From assembly GCA_035576205.1 (NCBI GenBank), contig DATLWR010000020.1, forward strand, positions 1-22,265: 22,265 nucleotides of DNA, read 5' to 3'. The DNA is from DATLWR01 sp035576205. Lineage in GTDB: Bacteria > Pseudomonadota > Zetaproteobacteria > Mariprofundales > Mariprofundaceae. Each line of letters opens with the position of its first letter. The stretch's first letter is position 1. The translations under genes and the position numbers were made by a program. Positions 1 to 7,610 of the stretch are shown one piece after another. Under the pieces are notes generated by a model that was not told the DNA's origin, ran no database searches, and saw only the letters and a program-made list of their open reading frames with translations.

Positions 1-24
1 CTGGCCCTGGGTGCGGCTGATCAA
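1..24 (-). CDS. Possible start of next gene (lspA expected), truncated
   Basis: A TTG codon at 24-22 overlaps the ileS stop TGA (23-21) in a TTGA arrangement and opens a frame that stays open to the window edge, giving (M)ISRTQGQ. In many proteobacteria lspA (lipoprotein signal peptidase) follows ribF-ileS, and this would be its place. Eight codons are too few to recognise a family, so the identity rests on gene order alone. The same TTGA overlap appears at 8373-8370, which makes it a plausible coupling device in this genome. Confidence 0.2.
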
Positions 25-2798
25 GCGGTGACCACCTCGAAGCAACGGCAGCAGAGCTGGCCGTGGACCTCGTGCTCCGGCTCAGCCGGTGCACCGACAT
101 TCCAGCAGCGAGGACACTTCACACCGTCGGCGGCCGACACCTGCAGGGCATCGCCATCGCTCACTCTGGCAACAATGAACAGCTGTTCCCAAGCCTCCCC
201 AAAGGTACCGGCATCGAGCCTGGCAAGGCCGGGTACGGTGACGGCAGCGGCGATGGAGGAGCCCACCACCTTCTCCTTCTTGGCCAGGTCGAGTGCCGTG
301 TTGGCCTGCTCGCGCAGGGCGAAGAAGGTTTCCCAGGCGGCATCGTCGACACGGATATCACCGATATCTGTGAACGTCTGCAGATGGATGCTGCCGCTAT
401 CCGAGGCGGGCATGAATTCCCATGCCTCCTCGGCCGTGAACGGCAGGATCGGCGCGATCAGCCGGATCAGCGTGTCGGCGATGTCATAGAGCGTGGCGCG
501 TGCCGAACGGCGGCGAGTCGAATCGGTCGCGTCGCAGTAGACACGATCCTTGATTACATCGAGATAGAAACCACCCAGTTCGACCGAGCAAAAGTTATGC
601 AGCGTCTGGTGGATGCGGTGGAAACGGTAGTTCTCGTAGCCGGTTCGCACCTCGCGGTTGACCCGCGCCAGCTGGTGCATGGCCCACTGGTCGAGCTTCG
701 TGCGCTCGTTCACCGGTACGTTGTCGGTTGCAGGATCGAAGCCGTGGACGGTGCCGAGGATGAAGCGGATGGTGTTGCGGATACGCCGGTAGGACTCGGC
801 GAGATGCTTCATGATGTCGTCGGAGATGCGGATGTCGCCCGAGTAATCACTGGCGGCGATCCAGATGCGCAGAATATCGGCGCCCATCTGCTCGATGATC
901 TTCTGCGGGGCGACCACATTGCCGCGCGACTTGGACATCTTGTTGCCTTGGCCGTCGACGACGAAGCCGTGGGTGAGTACGCCCCTGAACGGAGCGACAC
1001 CGCGCGTGCCGATCGACTCCAGCAGCGAGGACTGGAACCAGCCTCGATGCTGGTCGGAGCCCTCCAGATACAGGTCGGCAGGGGTCTGCAGTTCGTTACG
1101 CTGTTCCAGCACACAGGCATGCGTGGAGCCGGAGTCGAACCAGACATCGAGGATGTCTGTTTCCTTGACGAAAGCAGAACCGCCGCAATCCGGACATTTG
1201 CTGCCGGCCGGCAGGAAGGCGGCGACATCCTCGGTGAACCAGACATCGGCACCGCCCTGTTCAACGGCCCTGGCGACCTGTTCGACAACGGCGGGCGTGG
1301 TGATGGCATGCGAGCCGCAGCCGTCGCAGCGGATCACGGTAATCGGCACACCCCAGCTGCGCTGGCGCGACACGCACCAGTCCGGGCGCTGCTCGACCAT
1401 GCCGCGGATACGGTTCTCGCCCCATTCCGGTGTCCAGGTCGTTTCGCCGATGGCCTGCAAGGCTTTGGAGCGCAGGTCGTTCTTCTCCATCGAGATGAAC
1501 CACTGCGGTGTGGCGCGGAAGATCAGCGGGTTGTGGCAGCGCCAGCAATGCGGATAGGAGTGGCGGAGCTGGCTGGTTTCGAGCAGCGCGCCACGATTCT
1601 TCAGGTGCTCGATGACCACGGCATTGGCCTTGAACACGTGATGGCCTTCGACTACCGGCGTGTTCGGTTCGAAGACGCCCTTGTCATCGACCGGATTGTA
1701 GACACGCAGGCCATATTTCATGCCGATCTCGTAGTCCTCCTGGCCGTGGCCGGGGGCGGTATGCACCGAGCCGGTGCCGGCATCGAGCGTCACATGCTCG
1801 CCGACCAGGATCGGCGCATCCTGATTGAGATACGGATGGCGGAACTTGCGATGCTCAAGCTGCGCACCCCTGAGGCGCGCTACCACTATGCCTTCGGCCT
1901 TGATGGAGGCCAGCACGCTTTCGCGCAGCTCTTCGGCCAGCAGCAGGATTTCGCCTACTTCCAGATTGGCATTGTCGTGCACAGCGGTGATTTTTACCGC
2001 CGCATATTCGATGGCCGGGCCCATGGAAATGGCCAGGTTGGCTGGGATCGTCCACGGTGTGGTCGTCCAGATGACGGCAGAAACCTTGCCGGTCAGGGCA
2101 GGATCGAGGTCGGAGAGATCCTCGCCGGCGGCGAATTTCACATAGATCGAATGCGAGGTGTGATCCTCGTATTCAACTTCGGCCTCGGCGAGTGCCGTGG
2201 CGCAGGATACGCACCAGTGTACCGGCTTGGCGCCTTTGTAGAGGCCACCGTTGGCCAGGAAGCGACCTATCTCTCGCACGGTGTCCGCCTCGAACTTGTA
2301 GTCCATGGTGATGTACGGATTGTTCCAGTCGCCGGTGATGCCCAGCCGCTTGAACTCCTCGCGCTGGATGTCGATCTGGCCTTTGGCGTATGTGCGGCAC
2401 TCCTTGCGGAATTCGCCAGCTGGAATCTCCTCCTTGGCCCGCTTCTCTTTCTTGAATTTCTCCTCGACCTTCAGCTCGATAGGCAGGCCATGGCAATCCC
2501 AGCCCGGCACATAGGGCGCATCGAAACCCATCATGGTCCGTGAGCGTACGACAATGTCCTTCAGCACCTTGTTGACGGCGTGGCCGATATGGATGTTGCC
2601 GTTGGCATAGGGCGGGCCGTCGTGCAGCACGAATTTCGGTGCGTCGCGGCGTGCAGTACGGATGGCGGCATAGAGATCCTGCTCTTCCCAGTGGGCGAGC
2701 CGCTGCGGCTCAGCCTGCGGCAGGTTGCCGCGCATCGGAAAATCGGTGATCGGAAGGAAGACCGTCGATTTGTAGTCGAATGAATTCTGGTCGGCCAA
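21..2798 (-). CDS. ileS: Isoleucyl-tRNA synthetase
   Basis: Charges tRNA-Ile with isoleucine in the cytoplasm. The 925-residue protein has the full class Ia layout: the ATP-binding HIGH motif at residues 70-73 within PYANGNIHIGH, the editing domain in the middle, KMSKS in GNKMSKSRGNVV near residue 600, an anticodon-binding helical domain, and a C-terminal zinc site of paired CxxC motifs (CPRC at 895-898, CCRC at 916-919). Length matches the E. coli type (about 938). The start codon is TTG (2798-2796), supported by AGGAG seven bases upstream (CAGGAGCGCTGCC then TTG); no ATG lies near the expected N-terminus. It follows ribF by 56 bases and is probably co-transcribed with it, as in many proteobacteria. 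A long open frame on the opposite strand is a shadow. Confidence 0.98.
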   Translation of the reverse strand: MADQNSFDYKSTVFLPITDFPMRGNLPQAEPQRLAHWEEQDLYAAIRTARRDAPKFVLHDGPPYANGNIHIGHAVNKVLKDIVVRSRTMMGFDAPYVPGWDCHGLPIELKVEEKFKKEKRAKEEIPAGEFRKECRTYAKGQIDIQREEFKRLGITGDWNNPYITMDYKFEADTVREIGRFLANGGLYKGAKPVHWCVSCATALAEAEVEYEDHTSHSIYVKFAAGEDLSDLDPALTGKVSAVIWTTTPWTIPANLAISMGPAIEYAAVKITAVHDNANLEVGEILLLAEELRESVLASIKAEGIVVARLRGAQLEHRKFRHPYLNQDAPILVGEHVTLDAGTGSVHTAPGHGQEDYEIGMKYGLRVYNPVDDKGVFEPNTPVVEGHHVFKANAVVIEHLKNRGALLETSQLRHSYPHCWRCHNPLIFRATPQWFISMEKNDLRSKALQAIGETTWTPEWGENRIRGMVEQRPDWCVSRQRSWGVPITVIRCDGCGSHAITTPAVVEQVARAVEQGGADVWFTEDVAAFLPAGSKCPDCGGSAFVKETDILDVWFDSGSTHACVLEQRNELQTPADLYLEGSDQHRGWFQSSLLESIGTRGVAPFRGVLTHGFVVDGQGNKMSKSRGNVVAPQKIIEQMGADILRIWIAASDYSGDIRISDDIMKHLAESYRRIRNTIRFILGTVHGFDPATDNVPVNERTKLDQWAMHQLARVNREVRTGYENYRFHRIHQTLHNFCSVELGGFYLDVIKDRVYCDATDSTRRRSARATLYDIADTLIRLIAPILPFTAEEAWEFMPASDSGSIHLQTFTDIGDIRVDDAAWETFFALREQANTALDLAKKEKVVGSSIAAAVTVPGLARLDAGTFGEAWEQLFIVARVSDGDALQVSAADGVKCPRCWNVGAPAEPEHEVHGQLCCRCFEVVTA

Positions 2799-2854
2799 GG
2801 CAGCGCTCCTGATTGATCCTGATGGGCGAAATGGCGCGAAGGATAGGAAAAAAA

Positions 2855-3790
2855 TCAGCCCTTGTCGCGCCGCGATAGGATTTCGCGTGCAGCCTCGCAG
2901 TCGCGGGCGATCTGGCGGGCGAGGTCGTCGGCCGATTTGAATGCGCGGTCCTCGCGTACGCGTTCGACGAAAATGACCTTCAGGCGTTTCTTGTAAAGGT
3001 CCGGGCTGTCATCGAAAAGATGTGTTTCCAGCACCAGTGTGCGGCCGCGGAACGTCGGGCGGTAGCCGAAATAGGCGGCGCCATCCCATGTTTTGCCTTC
3101 GCATTCGGTGCGTACGGCATAGATGCCGACCGGCGGATGAGTGAGATCGCGAACATCAAGATTCGCCGTCGGAAAGCCGAGCTTGCGGCCGCGCCGGTCA
3201 CCTTTCCCGACATGGCCCGAAATGGAATAAGGCCTACCGAGCAATGCTTCAGCCAGCCGGAAATCGGCGGCCTCAATGGCGGAGCGGATACGGCTGGAGG
3301 AGACCACCGCGCCATGCATTTCAAAGGCCGCTGCCTCGGAGACGGTGAAGTGTAACGATTCGCCAATGTCGCGCAGGCTTGCCACGTCGCCTTCACGATC
3401 GCGGCCGAACGCAAAGTCGTAGCCGACATGGATATGACGAAAGCGCAGGGTGTCATGCAGGTGGCGAATGAACGTCGCGGGCGGCCAGGCAGCAATCTCA
3501 CTGTTGAAATGGAGCAGCAGGACGGCATCCATGCCCGCCTTGGCCAGCAGCTCGAGTCGTTCGTGCAGATGACAGAGCCGGCGCGGCGCCTCTTCCGGAT
3601 AGAGGACGGCACGCGGATGCGGTTCGAAGGTGACAGCAACAGCGGGGCCATTGACGTCCAGTGCATGGCCACGGGTTTCTGCAAGGACCTGTTCATGGCC
3701 CATATGAACCCCATCAAAATTGCCGACGGTGACGGCGCCGCCAAGCAGGTCGGCGGGTGCAAGAAGCCCTAGGGAGCGGATGATGCGCAT
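2855..3790 (-). CDS. ribF: Bifunctional riboflavin kinase / FAD synthetase
   Basis: Phosphorylates riboflavin to FMN and adenylylates FMN to FAD. The N-terminal nucleotidyltransferase domain carries GNFDGVHMGH at residues 23-32, the GYDFAFGRDREG stretch at 123-134 and the VSSSRIR motif at 163-169. The C-terminal kinase domain begins near residue 185 with GRPYSISGHVGKGDRRGRKL and the PTAN metal/phosphate motif at 207-210. At 311 residues it has the usual size (E. coli 313). It sits between nth (41-base gap) and ileS (56-base gap); the ribF-ileS pair is conserved in proteobacteria. A run of seven T follows the stop on the coding strand without a convincing stem, so I do not call a terminator. 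Confidence 0.97.
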   Translation of the reverse strand: MRIIRSLGLLAPADLLGGAVTVGNFDGVHMGHEQVLAETRGHALDVNGPAVAVTFEPHPRAVLYPEEAPRRLCHLHERLELLAKAGMDAVLLLHFNSEIAAWPPATFIRHLHDTLRFRHIHVGYDFAFGRDREGDVASLRDIGESLHFTVSEAAAFEMHGAVVSSSRIRSAIEAADFRLAEALLGRPYSISGHVGKGDRRGRKLGFPTANLDVRDLTHPPVGIYAVRTECEGKTWDGAAYFGYRPTFRGRTLVLETHLFDDSPDLYKKRLKVIFVERVREDRAFKSADDLARQIARDCEAAREILSRRDKG

Positions 3791-3831
3791 GAGCGAAAAC
3801 TAGCGTGCTTTCTGGGGATTACACGGATTGC

Positions 3832-4485
3832 TTAGACGATGGCTGTGGTTTTTTCCGGCCAGCGGCATTCGGCAAAGACGGGGCAAGCGTGGCATTTTGG
3901 CTTGCGAGCGGTGCAGATATAGCGCCCGTGCAGGACGAGCCAATGATGGGCATGCTGCAGATATTCTTTGGGCACCACCTTGAGCAGTCCCTTCTCGACG
4001 GCCAGAGGGGTTTTGCCGGGTGCCAGGCCAGTACGGTTGGCTACCCGGAAGATGTGGGTATCCACTGCGATGGTGGGTTCGCCGAACAAGACATTGAGCA
4101 CGACGTTAGCGGTCTTGCGGCCAACACCCGGGAGTTTCTCCAGCGACTCGCGGGCGCGAGGTACCTCACCGAGGTGATCGCGAACCAGTATGCCGCAGGC
4201 TGCAATAATATTCCTGGCTTTACTGTTGTAGAGGCCGAGGGTGGCGATGAACGGTTTCAGGCCATCTTCGCCCAGATTCAGGATCGCTTGCGGTGTGTTG
4301 GCAACCGGAAAAAGTTTGGCTGTGGCTTTATTGACGCCAATATCGGTCGATTGGGCTGAGAGGATAACGGCAATCAGGAGTTCGAATGGCGTTGTGTAAT
4401 GGAGCTCGGTTTCTGGTTCGGGGTTGGCATTCTGCAGACGCTCGAACAGGCGGCGAACCTGTACTGCAGGCATCGGGCGCTGCAT
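3832..4485 (-). CDS. nth: Endonuclease III (base-excision repair glycosylase/AP lyase)
   Basis: Removes oxidised pyrimidines from DNA and cleaves the abasic site. The 217-residue protein shows the helix-hairpin-helix LPGVGRKTANV, whose lysine is the Schiff-base nucleophile, the catalytic aspartate in VDTHIFRV, and a 4Fe-4S loop with C-x6-C-x2-C-x5-C spacing (CTARKPKCHACPVFAEC) near the C-terminus. Length fits the family (E. coli 211). The start at 4485 lies only 6 bases after the pilP stop, so the two are surely co-transcribed. A second ATG four codons in (MPAVQV) is an alternative, and neither has a clear Shine-Dalgarno sequence, which suggests translation coupled to pilP. Confidence 0.97.
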   Translation of the reverse strand: MQRPMPAVQVRRLFERLQNANPEPETELHYTTPFELLIAVILSAQSTDIGVNKATAKLFPVANTPQAILNLGEDGLKPFIATLGLYNSKARNIIAACGILVRDHLGEVPRARESLEKLPGVGRKTANVVLNVLFGEPTIAVDTHIFRVANRTGLAPGKTPLAVEKGLLKVVPKEYLQHAHHWLVLHGRYICTARKPKCHACPVFAECRWPEKTTAIV

Positions 4486-4491
4486 ATGAAG

Positions 4492-5049
4492 CTATTTGTT
4501 GACTTCTTTCAGTGTCAGGGTCACCTGACGGTCGGTCACTTCCCCAGCCGGATTAAGAACCTGTTCAACCAGATAGATGGTGTCATTATCGATCTTTTCG
4601 ACATGACCATTGTTTCTGCCCATATAGTTGCCGCGGCGAACCAGATAGCCCTTACCTGTTGCGTCCTCAACCATGGCAACGCGATCTTCCCCCATCTTGT
4701 AGATGGCTACCAGCTTCAGCGTGGTCAGATCGAAGTCCTCCAAGGGTTCACGCTTGCGGTTGGAAATGCTTGAAAGGCGTTCCTTTAGAAGCGCCTGGCC
4801 ACGCTCGGCGACCACTGTGAGGTAAGACCTGAACGGGTCGCGCAGATTTTCAAAATCAATATCCGGCCCTTTCACGGCATGCTGCATGGCTTCAGGGATG
4901 GGTTCATCTGCCGTATCAGGAGCCATTGTTTCAGTTGTCGTAGATTGAGTTGCTGTAGATTGGGGGGCAGGCGCAGTCTGGTCATCAGCGGCCATAGCTA
5001 TCGAGGCGCCAAGCATGAAACAACAAAAAAACCAAAACTTGCGGGACAT
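4492..5049 (-). CDS. pilP: Type IV pilus assembly protein PilP
   Basis: PilP is a periplasmic, inner-membrane-associated protein linking the PilMNO alignment complex to the secretin PilQ. The 185-residue protein has a signal sequence (residues 1-20, ending SIAMA), a Thr/Ala/Pro-rich linker to about residue 50, the RDPF motif typical of PilP, and the PilP core LKLVAIYKMGEDRVAMVED, GYLVRRGNYMGRNNGHV and a final strand VTLTLKEV. Most PilP proteins are lipoproteins; here no lipobox cysteine sits at the cleavage region (the only cysteines, 9-10, are inside the hydrophobic core), so it looks like a soluble or signal-anchored form. Its usual partners pilM, pilN, pilO and pilQ are not adjacent. GGAGG lies five bases before the ATG and a sigma70-like promoter just upstream. 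Nth follows. Confidence 0.88.
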   Translation of the reverse strand: MSRKFWFFCCFMLGASIAMAADDQTAPAPQSTATQSTTTETMAPDTADEPIPEAMQHAVKGPDIDFENLRDPFRSYLTVVAERGQALLKERLSSISNRKREPLEDFDLTTLKLVAIYKMGEDRVAMVEDATGKGYLVRRGNYMGRNNGHVEKIDNDTIYLVEQVLNPAGEVTDRQVTLTLKEVNK

Positions 5050-5071
5050 TCCAGCCTCCCAGAAGCGATCA

Positions 5072-5099
5072 ATTATATGGCCAAATTTATGTATTGCAA
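5072..5099 (-). promoter_or_regulatory. Sigma70-like promoter of the pilP-nth-ribF-ileS operon
   Basis: On the minus strand a TTGCAA (-35, 5099-5094) is separated by 16 bases from a perfect TATAAT (-10, 5077-5072). The pilP start at 5049 and its GGAGG follow at normal distance, and the terminator of the upstream barrel gene ends about 35 bases before, so the promoter sits where one is needed. Confidence 0.65.
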
Positions 5100-5133
5100 A
5101 AGCAGATTAGCAGAACACTTTGAAATTGCAAGA

Positions 5134-5163
5134 TAAAAGGGAGGGCAAGGCCCTCCCTTTCGA
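5134..5163 (-). terminator. Rho-independent terminator of the outer-membrane barrel gene
   Basis: A perfect 10-base-pair stem, AAAGGGAGGG (5136-5145) with CCCTCCCTTT (5151-5160), closes a 5-base loop. Read on the minus strand it is followed by TTTTATCTT. It lies 18 bases after the stop codon of the barrel gene and before the pilP promoter, separating two transcription units. Confidence 0.9.
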
Positions 5164-5181
5164 ATCGTGGCTGTAGTGAAA

Positions 5182-5931
5182 TCAGAAGCGAACAAGGCCG
5201 CCGATGTACGGGCCCTGGAACTTGGTATCGACAAACAGGCCGGATTGATCAACCTTAACTTGCAGGTAACGATATCCGCCATAAATGCCAACCATCGGCA
5301 ACGGCGAGAACTCAACCTGGGCATCAGCATCAAGGAAATGATTGCCGGAGTAGCCAAGGTAGCCGACACGGCCAACCAGACCAATGAAGTCCGCCAGGGC
5401 AACGCGGGCACGCAGGCCGATGGTCGGGATGCCGACCGTTGCAGAGACCGACTGTGTCTGCGCTGCGCTGGTCATCGAGGCCTTGGCTTTGACGACCTTT
5501 ACAGCACCTTCGATTCCAAGCTGGAAGCGCGACGGCAGATCATCCATGTTGATCAGGTAGTAGGTATAGGCGATATCGTAGATGTCGCCCTTCAGCTGGC
5601 TGTTCACTGTCGTGCCGGCCGTAAAGTTCTGGCCGTTGAAGGTAATCGTACGGGCAAGCGTTCCCGTGCCTTTGAAATCCATGGGAATGAATCCAAGGGA
5701 AAGACGAGAATCGCCGAACTGCAGAGCAACTTCGCCGGTAGGCTGATTGCTGTTCTTCAGGCCCAGGTCGTTCTTGACGTCCGCATGCGTACCTACGCCA
5801 GCAATGTTACCGGCAAAGGTACCGCTGGGCTTCAGCATCTGGTAGCCCACCTTGATGGAAATGGTTTCATCTGCCCTTGCAATTCCTGCAAAAGAGAGGA
5901 AGAGCGAGGCGAGTATCAGGACTTTTTTCAT
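5182..5931 (-). CDS. Outer-membrane beta-barrel protein, unknown function
   Basis: A 249-residue exported protein. A signal peptide of about 20 residues (MKKVLILASLFLSFAGIARA) is followed by alternating amphipathic strands rich in Gly, Tyr and Phe, and the chain ends in a terminal Phe (GGLVRF), the C-terminal signature recognised by the BAM complex. Segments such as LVGRVGYLGYSGN, VGIYGGYRYLQVKV and GPYIGGLVRF look like transmembrane strands; the size suits a barrel of roughly 8 to 10 strands. Only one Cys-free domain is visible and I do not recognise a specific family or substrate. It has its own AAGGAGG Shine-Dalgarno sequence and its own terminator, so it is a monocistronic, possibly well expressed gene, divergent from tsaD. 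No clear promoter could be picked in the 137-base gap. Confidence 0.8.
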   Translation of the reverse strand: MKKVLILASLFLSFAGIARADETISIKVGYQMLKPSGTFAGNIAGVGTHADVKNDLGLKNSNQPTGEVALQFGDSRLSLGFIPMDFKGTGTLARTITFNGQNFTAGTTVNSQLKGDIYDIAYTYYLINMDDLPSRFQLGIEGAVKVVKAKASMTSAAQTQSVSATVGIPTIGLRARVALADFIGLVGRVGYLGYSGNHFLDADAQVEFSPLPMVGIYGGYRYLQVKVDQSGLFVDTKFQGPYIGGLVRF

Positions 5932-5991
5932 AGATCCTCCTTAAAAAATGGTAGGGCACGCTAGGAACTATCACTAGAGTCTCTCCGTGCG

Positions 5992-6008
5992 ATGCATCAC
6001 AAATGCAT
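5992..6008. promoter_or_regulatory. Paired ATGCAT palindromes in the barrel/tsaD divergent gap
   Basis: Two identical 6-base palindromes ATGCAT (5992-5997 and 6003-6008) lie 11 bases apart centre to centre, one helical turn, between the divergent starts at 5931 and 6069. The flanks GCG/GCG extend the symmetry partly. This could be an operator for one or both genes, or chance; no regulator is identified. Confidence 0.25.
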
Positions 6009-6068
6009 GCGAAGCGTAATCGGGAACGATGGCATTGTCGCCATCCACAAACAGAAAGGTGGGGATAA

Positions 6069-7079
6069 GTGATCATTCTTGGCATTGAAACATCCTGCGA
6101 TGAAACGGCAGCGGCTGTATATCGTGGGGGAGCACACGGCAACGGGGAAATCCTTGCCGAGCGGGTGGCTTCGCAAATCAAGACGCATGCGCGCTATGGC
6201 GGCGTGGTACCTGAGGTTGCTTCACGTGAACATCTGCAACTGCTGCCACCGATGGTCGACGATCTGCTCCAAGAGCTTGCTATAGCTTTCGATGATCTCG
6301 ATGCTATTGGCGTAACCGCCGGCCCCGGGCTGATGGGTGCCTTGCTGGTGGGCGTTTCCTATGCTCGGGCGTTGGGGGAGGCAACAGGTATTCCGGTGAT
6401 ACCCGTCCATCACATGGAGGGGCATTTACTGGCTCCCGGTTTGTCTGGGCAGCTGCCCGAGTTTCCGTTCATCACCTTGCTCGTTTCCGGGGGGCATACA
6501 TTGCTGGTCAAGGTCGATGGAATCGGGAATTCCAGGGTTATCGGCCAGACACTGGATGATGCCGCAGGTGAGTGCTTCGACAAATGTGCCCGGTTGTTGG
6601 GATTACCTTATCCCGGTGGTCCTGAAATTGCCCGGTTGGCGGAACGCGGGGATGCGAAACGATATGAACTGCCTCGCCCCATGCTGCACAAGGACGATTT
6701 GAACTTCAGCTTTTCCGGCCTGAAAACCGCAGTGATGTACAAGGTGCGCGAGTTGGGAGCTTTGCGAGAGCAGGAGCGATGCGATCTAGCCGCTTCCATT
6801 GAGGCGGCGATTTGCGAGGTCTTAGCCAGGAAGTCGCTGCGTGCCTGCCAGCGCGAAGCTAAACCGCGCCTGGTTATCGGCGGGGGCGTGGCATCCAACA
6901 GCACGTTTCGAGGTATTCTTGCTCGTCTAGCAAGCAGGGAAGGCATTGAGGTATACATGCCCGATCCGCACCATTGTACCGATAATGCCGCGATGATCGC
7001 TCACGCAGCCTACTATTCGATCAGCACCAGCGTTGCCATGCCCGAGGCATGGGACGTTCAGGCCAGGTGGCCCTTATAG
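6069..7079 (+). CDS. tsaD: tRNA N6-threonylcarbamoyladenosine transferase subunit TsaD
   Basis: Transfers the threonylcarbamoyl group to A37 of ANN-decoding tRNAs, working with TsaB and TsaE. The 336-residue sequence (E. coli 337) shows the N-terminal ILGIETSCDETAAAVY ATPase-fold motif, the metal-binding HHMEGH, SGGHTLL, and the C-terminal GGGVASN and HCTDNAAM motifs. The start is GTG at 6069, preceded by AAGGTGG, and is the only start matching the family N-terminus (MIILGIE). It is the only plus-strand gene in the first 18 kb. Its last codons overlap the end of the second pilin gene by 6 bases on the opposite strand, with no terminator visible between the two convergent genes. Confidence 0.98.
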   Translation: MIILGIETSCDETAAAVYRGGAHGNGEILAERVASQIKTHARYGGVVPEVASREHLQLLPPMVDDLLQELAIAFDDLDAIGVTAGPGLMGALLVGVSYARALGEATGIPVIPVHHMEGHLLAPGLSGQLPEFPFITLLVSGGHTLLVKVDGIGNSRVIGQTLDDAAGECFDKCARLLGLPYPGGPEIARLAERGDAKRYELPRPMLHKDDLNFSFSGLKTAVMYKVRELGALREQERCDLAASIEAAICEVLARKSLRACQREAKPRLVIGGGVASNSTFRGILARLASREGIEVYMPDPHHCTDNAAMIAHAAYYSISTSVAMPEAWDVQARWPL

Positions 7080-7610
7080 GGGCGAGCCCCAGCCGTTCGG
7101 AATCAGCTGCGTGATATTTTCCGCCTGCGCATCGGTCGCCGGATCAGGGGGATTGGAAGGTCGCCATTCAATGTGATGGATATTGTCGGCAGCATAAACC
7201 CTGTCGCCCTTGAGGTGACCTGAAAAACCGACGAAATTGGTGCCGGTTGGAAAACCGGTTGCGGCATCGACGCCAGTTACCGGGAATGCCCCCACAGCCG
7301 AGCCAACCCCGGATGGAATGGTCGAATTCGGTATAATGCCGGTTGGAGAAGGCCCCAGAGCTACTCCACCCTGTATGTAAAGCTGATAATCGGTGTAATA
7401 GGCCTCTTCGGCGGTAGCGATGAAATGGATGTAGGATTCAGCTGAACTATTGAAAGCTCGTACCCTGTACTGGCTGAAAGATGGCAGCGCTATGGCCACG
7501 AGAATGCCGATGATCGCAACAGAGATCATGAGCTCGATAAGGGTAAAGCCTTTAGGGCTGGCCTGTAGCTTTATGTAGGTGCAGTCGCTGGTTGAAATAT
7601 TCCAATTCAT
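7074..7610 (-). CDS. Type IV pilin-like protein, second paralogue
   Basis: A prepilin of 178 residues. A 21-residue leader ends in Lys-Gly, followed by FTLIELMISVAIIGILVAIA, with the invariant Glu at position 5 of the mature chain and the hydrophobic N-terminal helix. It is a clear paralogue of the pilin at 9975-10592: both share a YRxxAFNSxAES stretch, EEAxxTDYQLY and, further on, a GDRxxAxD motif. The C-terminal domain differs and is rich in Gly and Pro. The leader is unusually long for a type IVa pilin. Start choice: an ATG at 7616 abuts a GGAGG, whereas the ATG at 7610 lies six bases after it and is preferred. The first 59 bases overlap the upstream gene, implying coupled translation. It could be a minor pilin or an alternative major pilin. 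Confidence 0.85.
   Translation of the reverse strand: MNWNISTSDCTYIKLQASPKGFTLIELMISVAIIGILVAIALPSFSQYRVRAFNSSAESYIHFIATAEEAYYTDYQLYIQGGVALGPSPTGIIPNSTIPSGVGSAVGAFPVTGVDAATGFPTGTNFVGFSGHLKGDRVYAADNIHHIEWRPSNPPDPATDAQAENITQLIPNGWGSPL

Noticed and set aside
1855..2055. Various short open frames on both strands inside ileS, tsaD, the lpt genes and the acyl-CoA synthetase
   Set aside because: All overlap convincingly identified genes, lack Shine-Dalgarno sequences and show no recognisable motifs.
63..2543. An 826-codon open frame on the plus strand, opposite ileS
   Set aside because: It is the complement of a well-supported synthetase gene in a GC-rich codon pattern, has no family resemblance, and its Cys/His/Arg-rich translation has low complexity.
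2848..2856. Poly-A run after ribF as a terminator T-tract
   Set aside because: On the coding strand T7 follows the stop, but the only stem nearby (TCGC/GCGA) is short and too far away; ribF and ileS are expected to be co-transcribed.
7040..7100. GGGGCGAGCCCC hairpin at the tsaD/pilin junction as a terminator
   Set aside because: The stem is only four G-C pairs and no T-tract follows on either strand.
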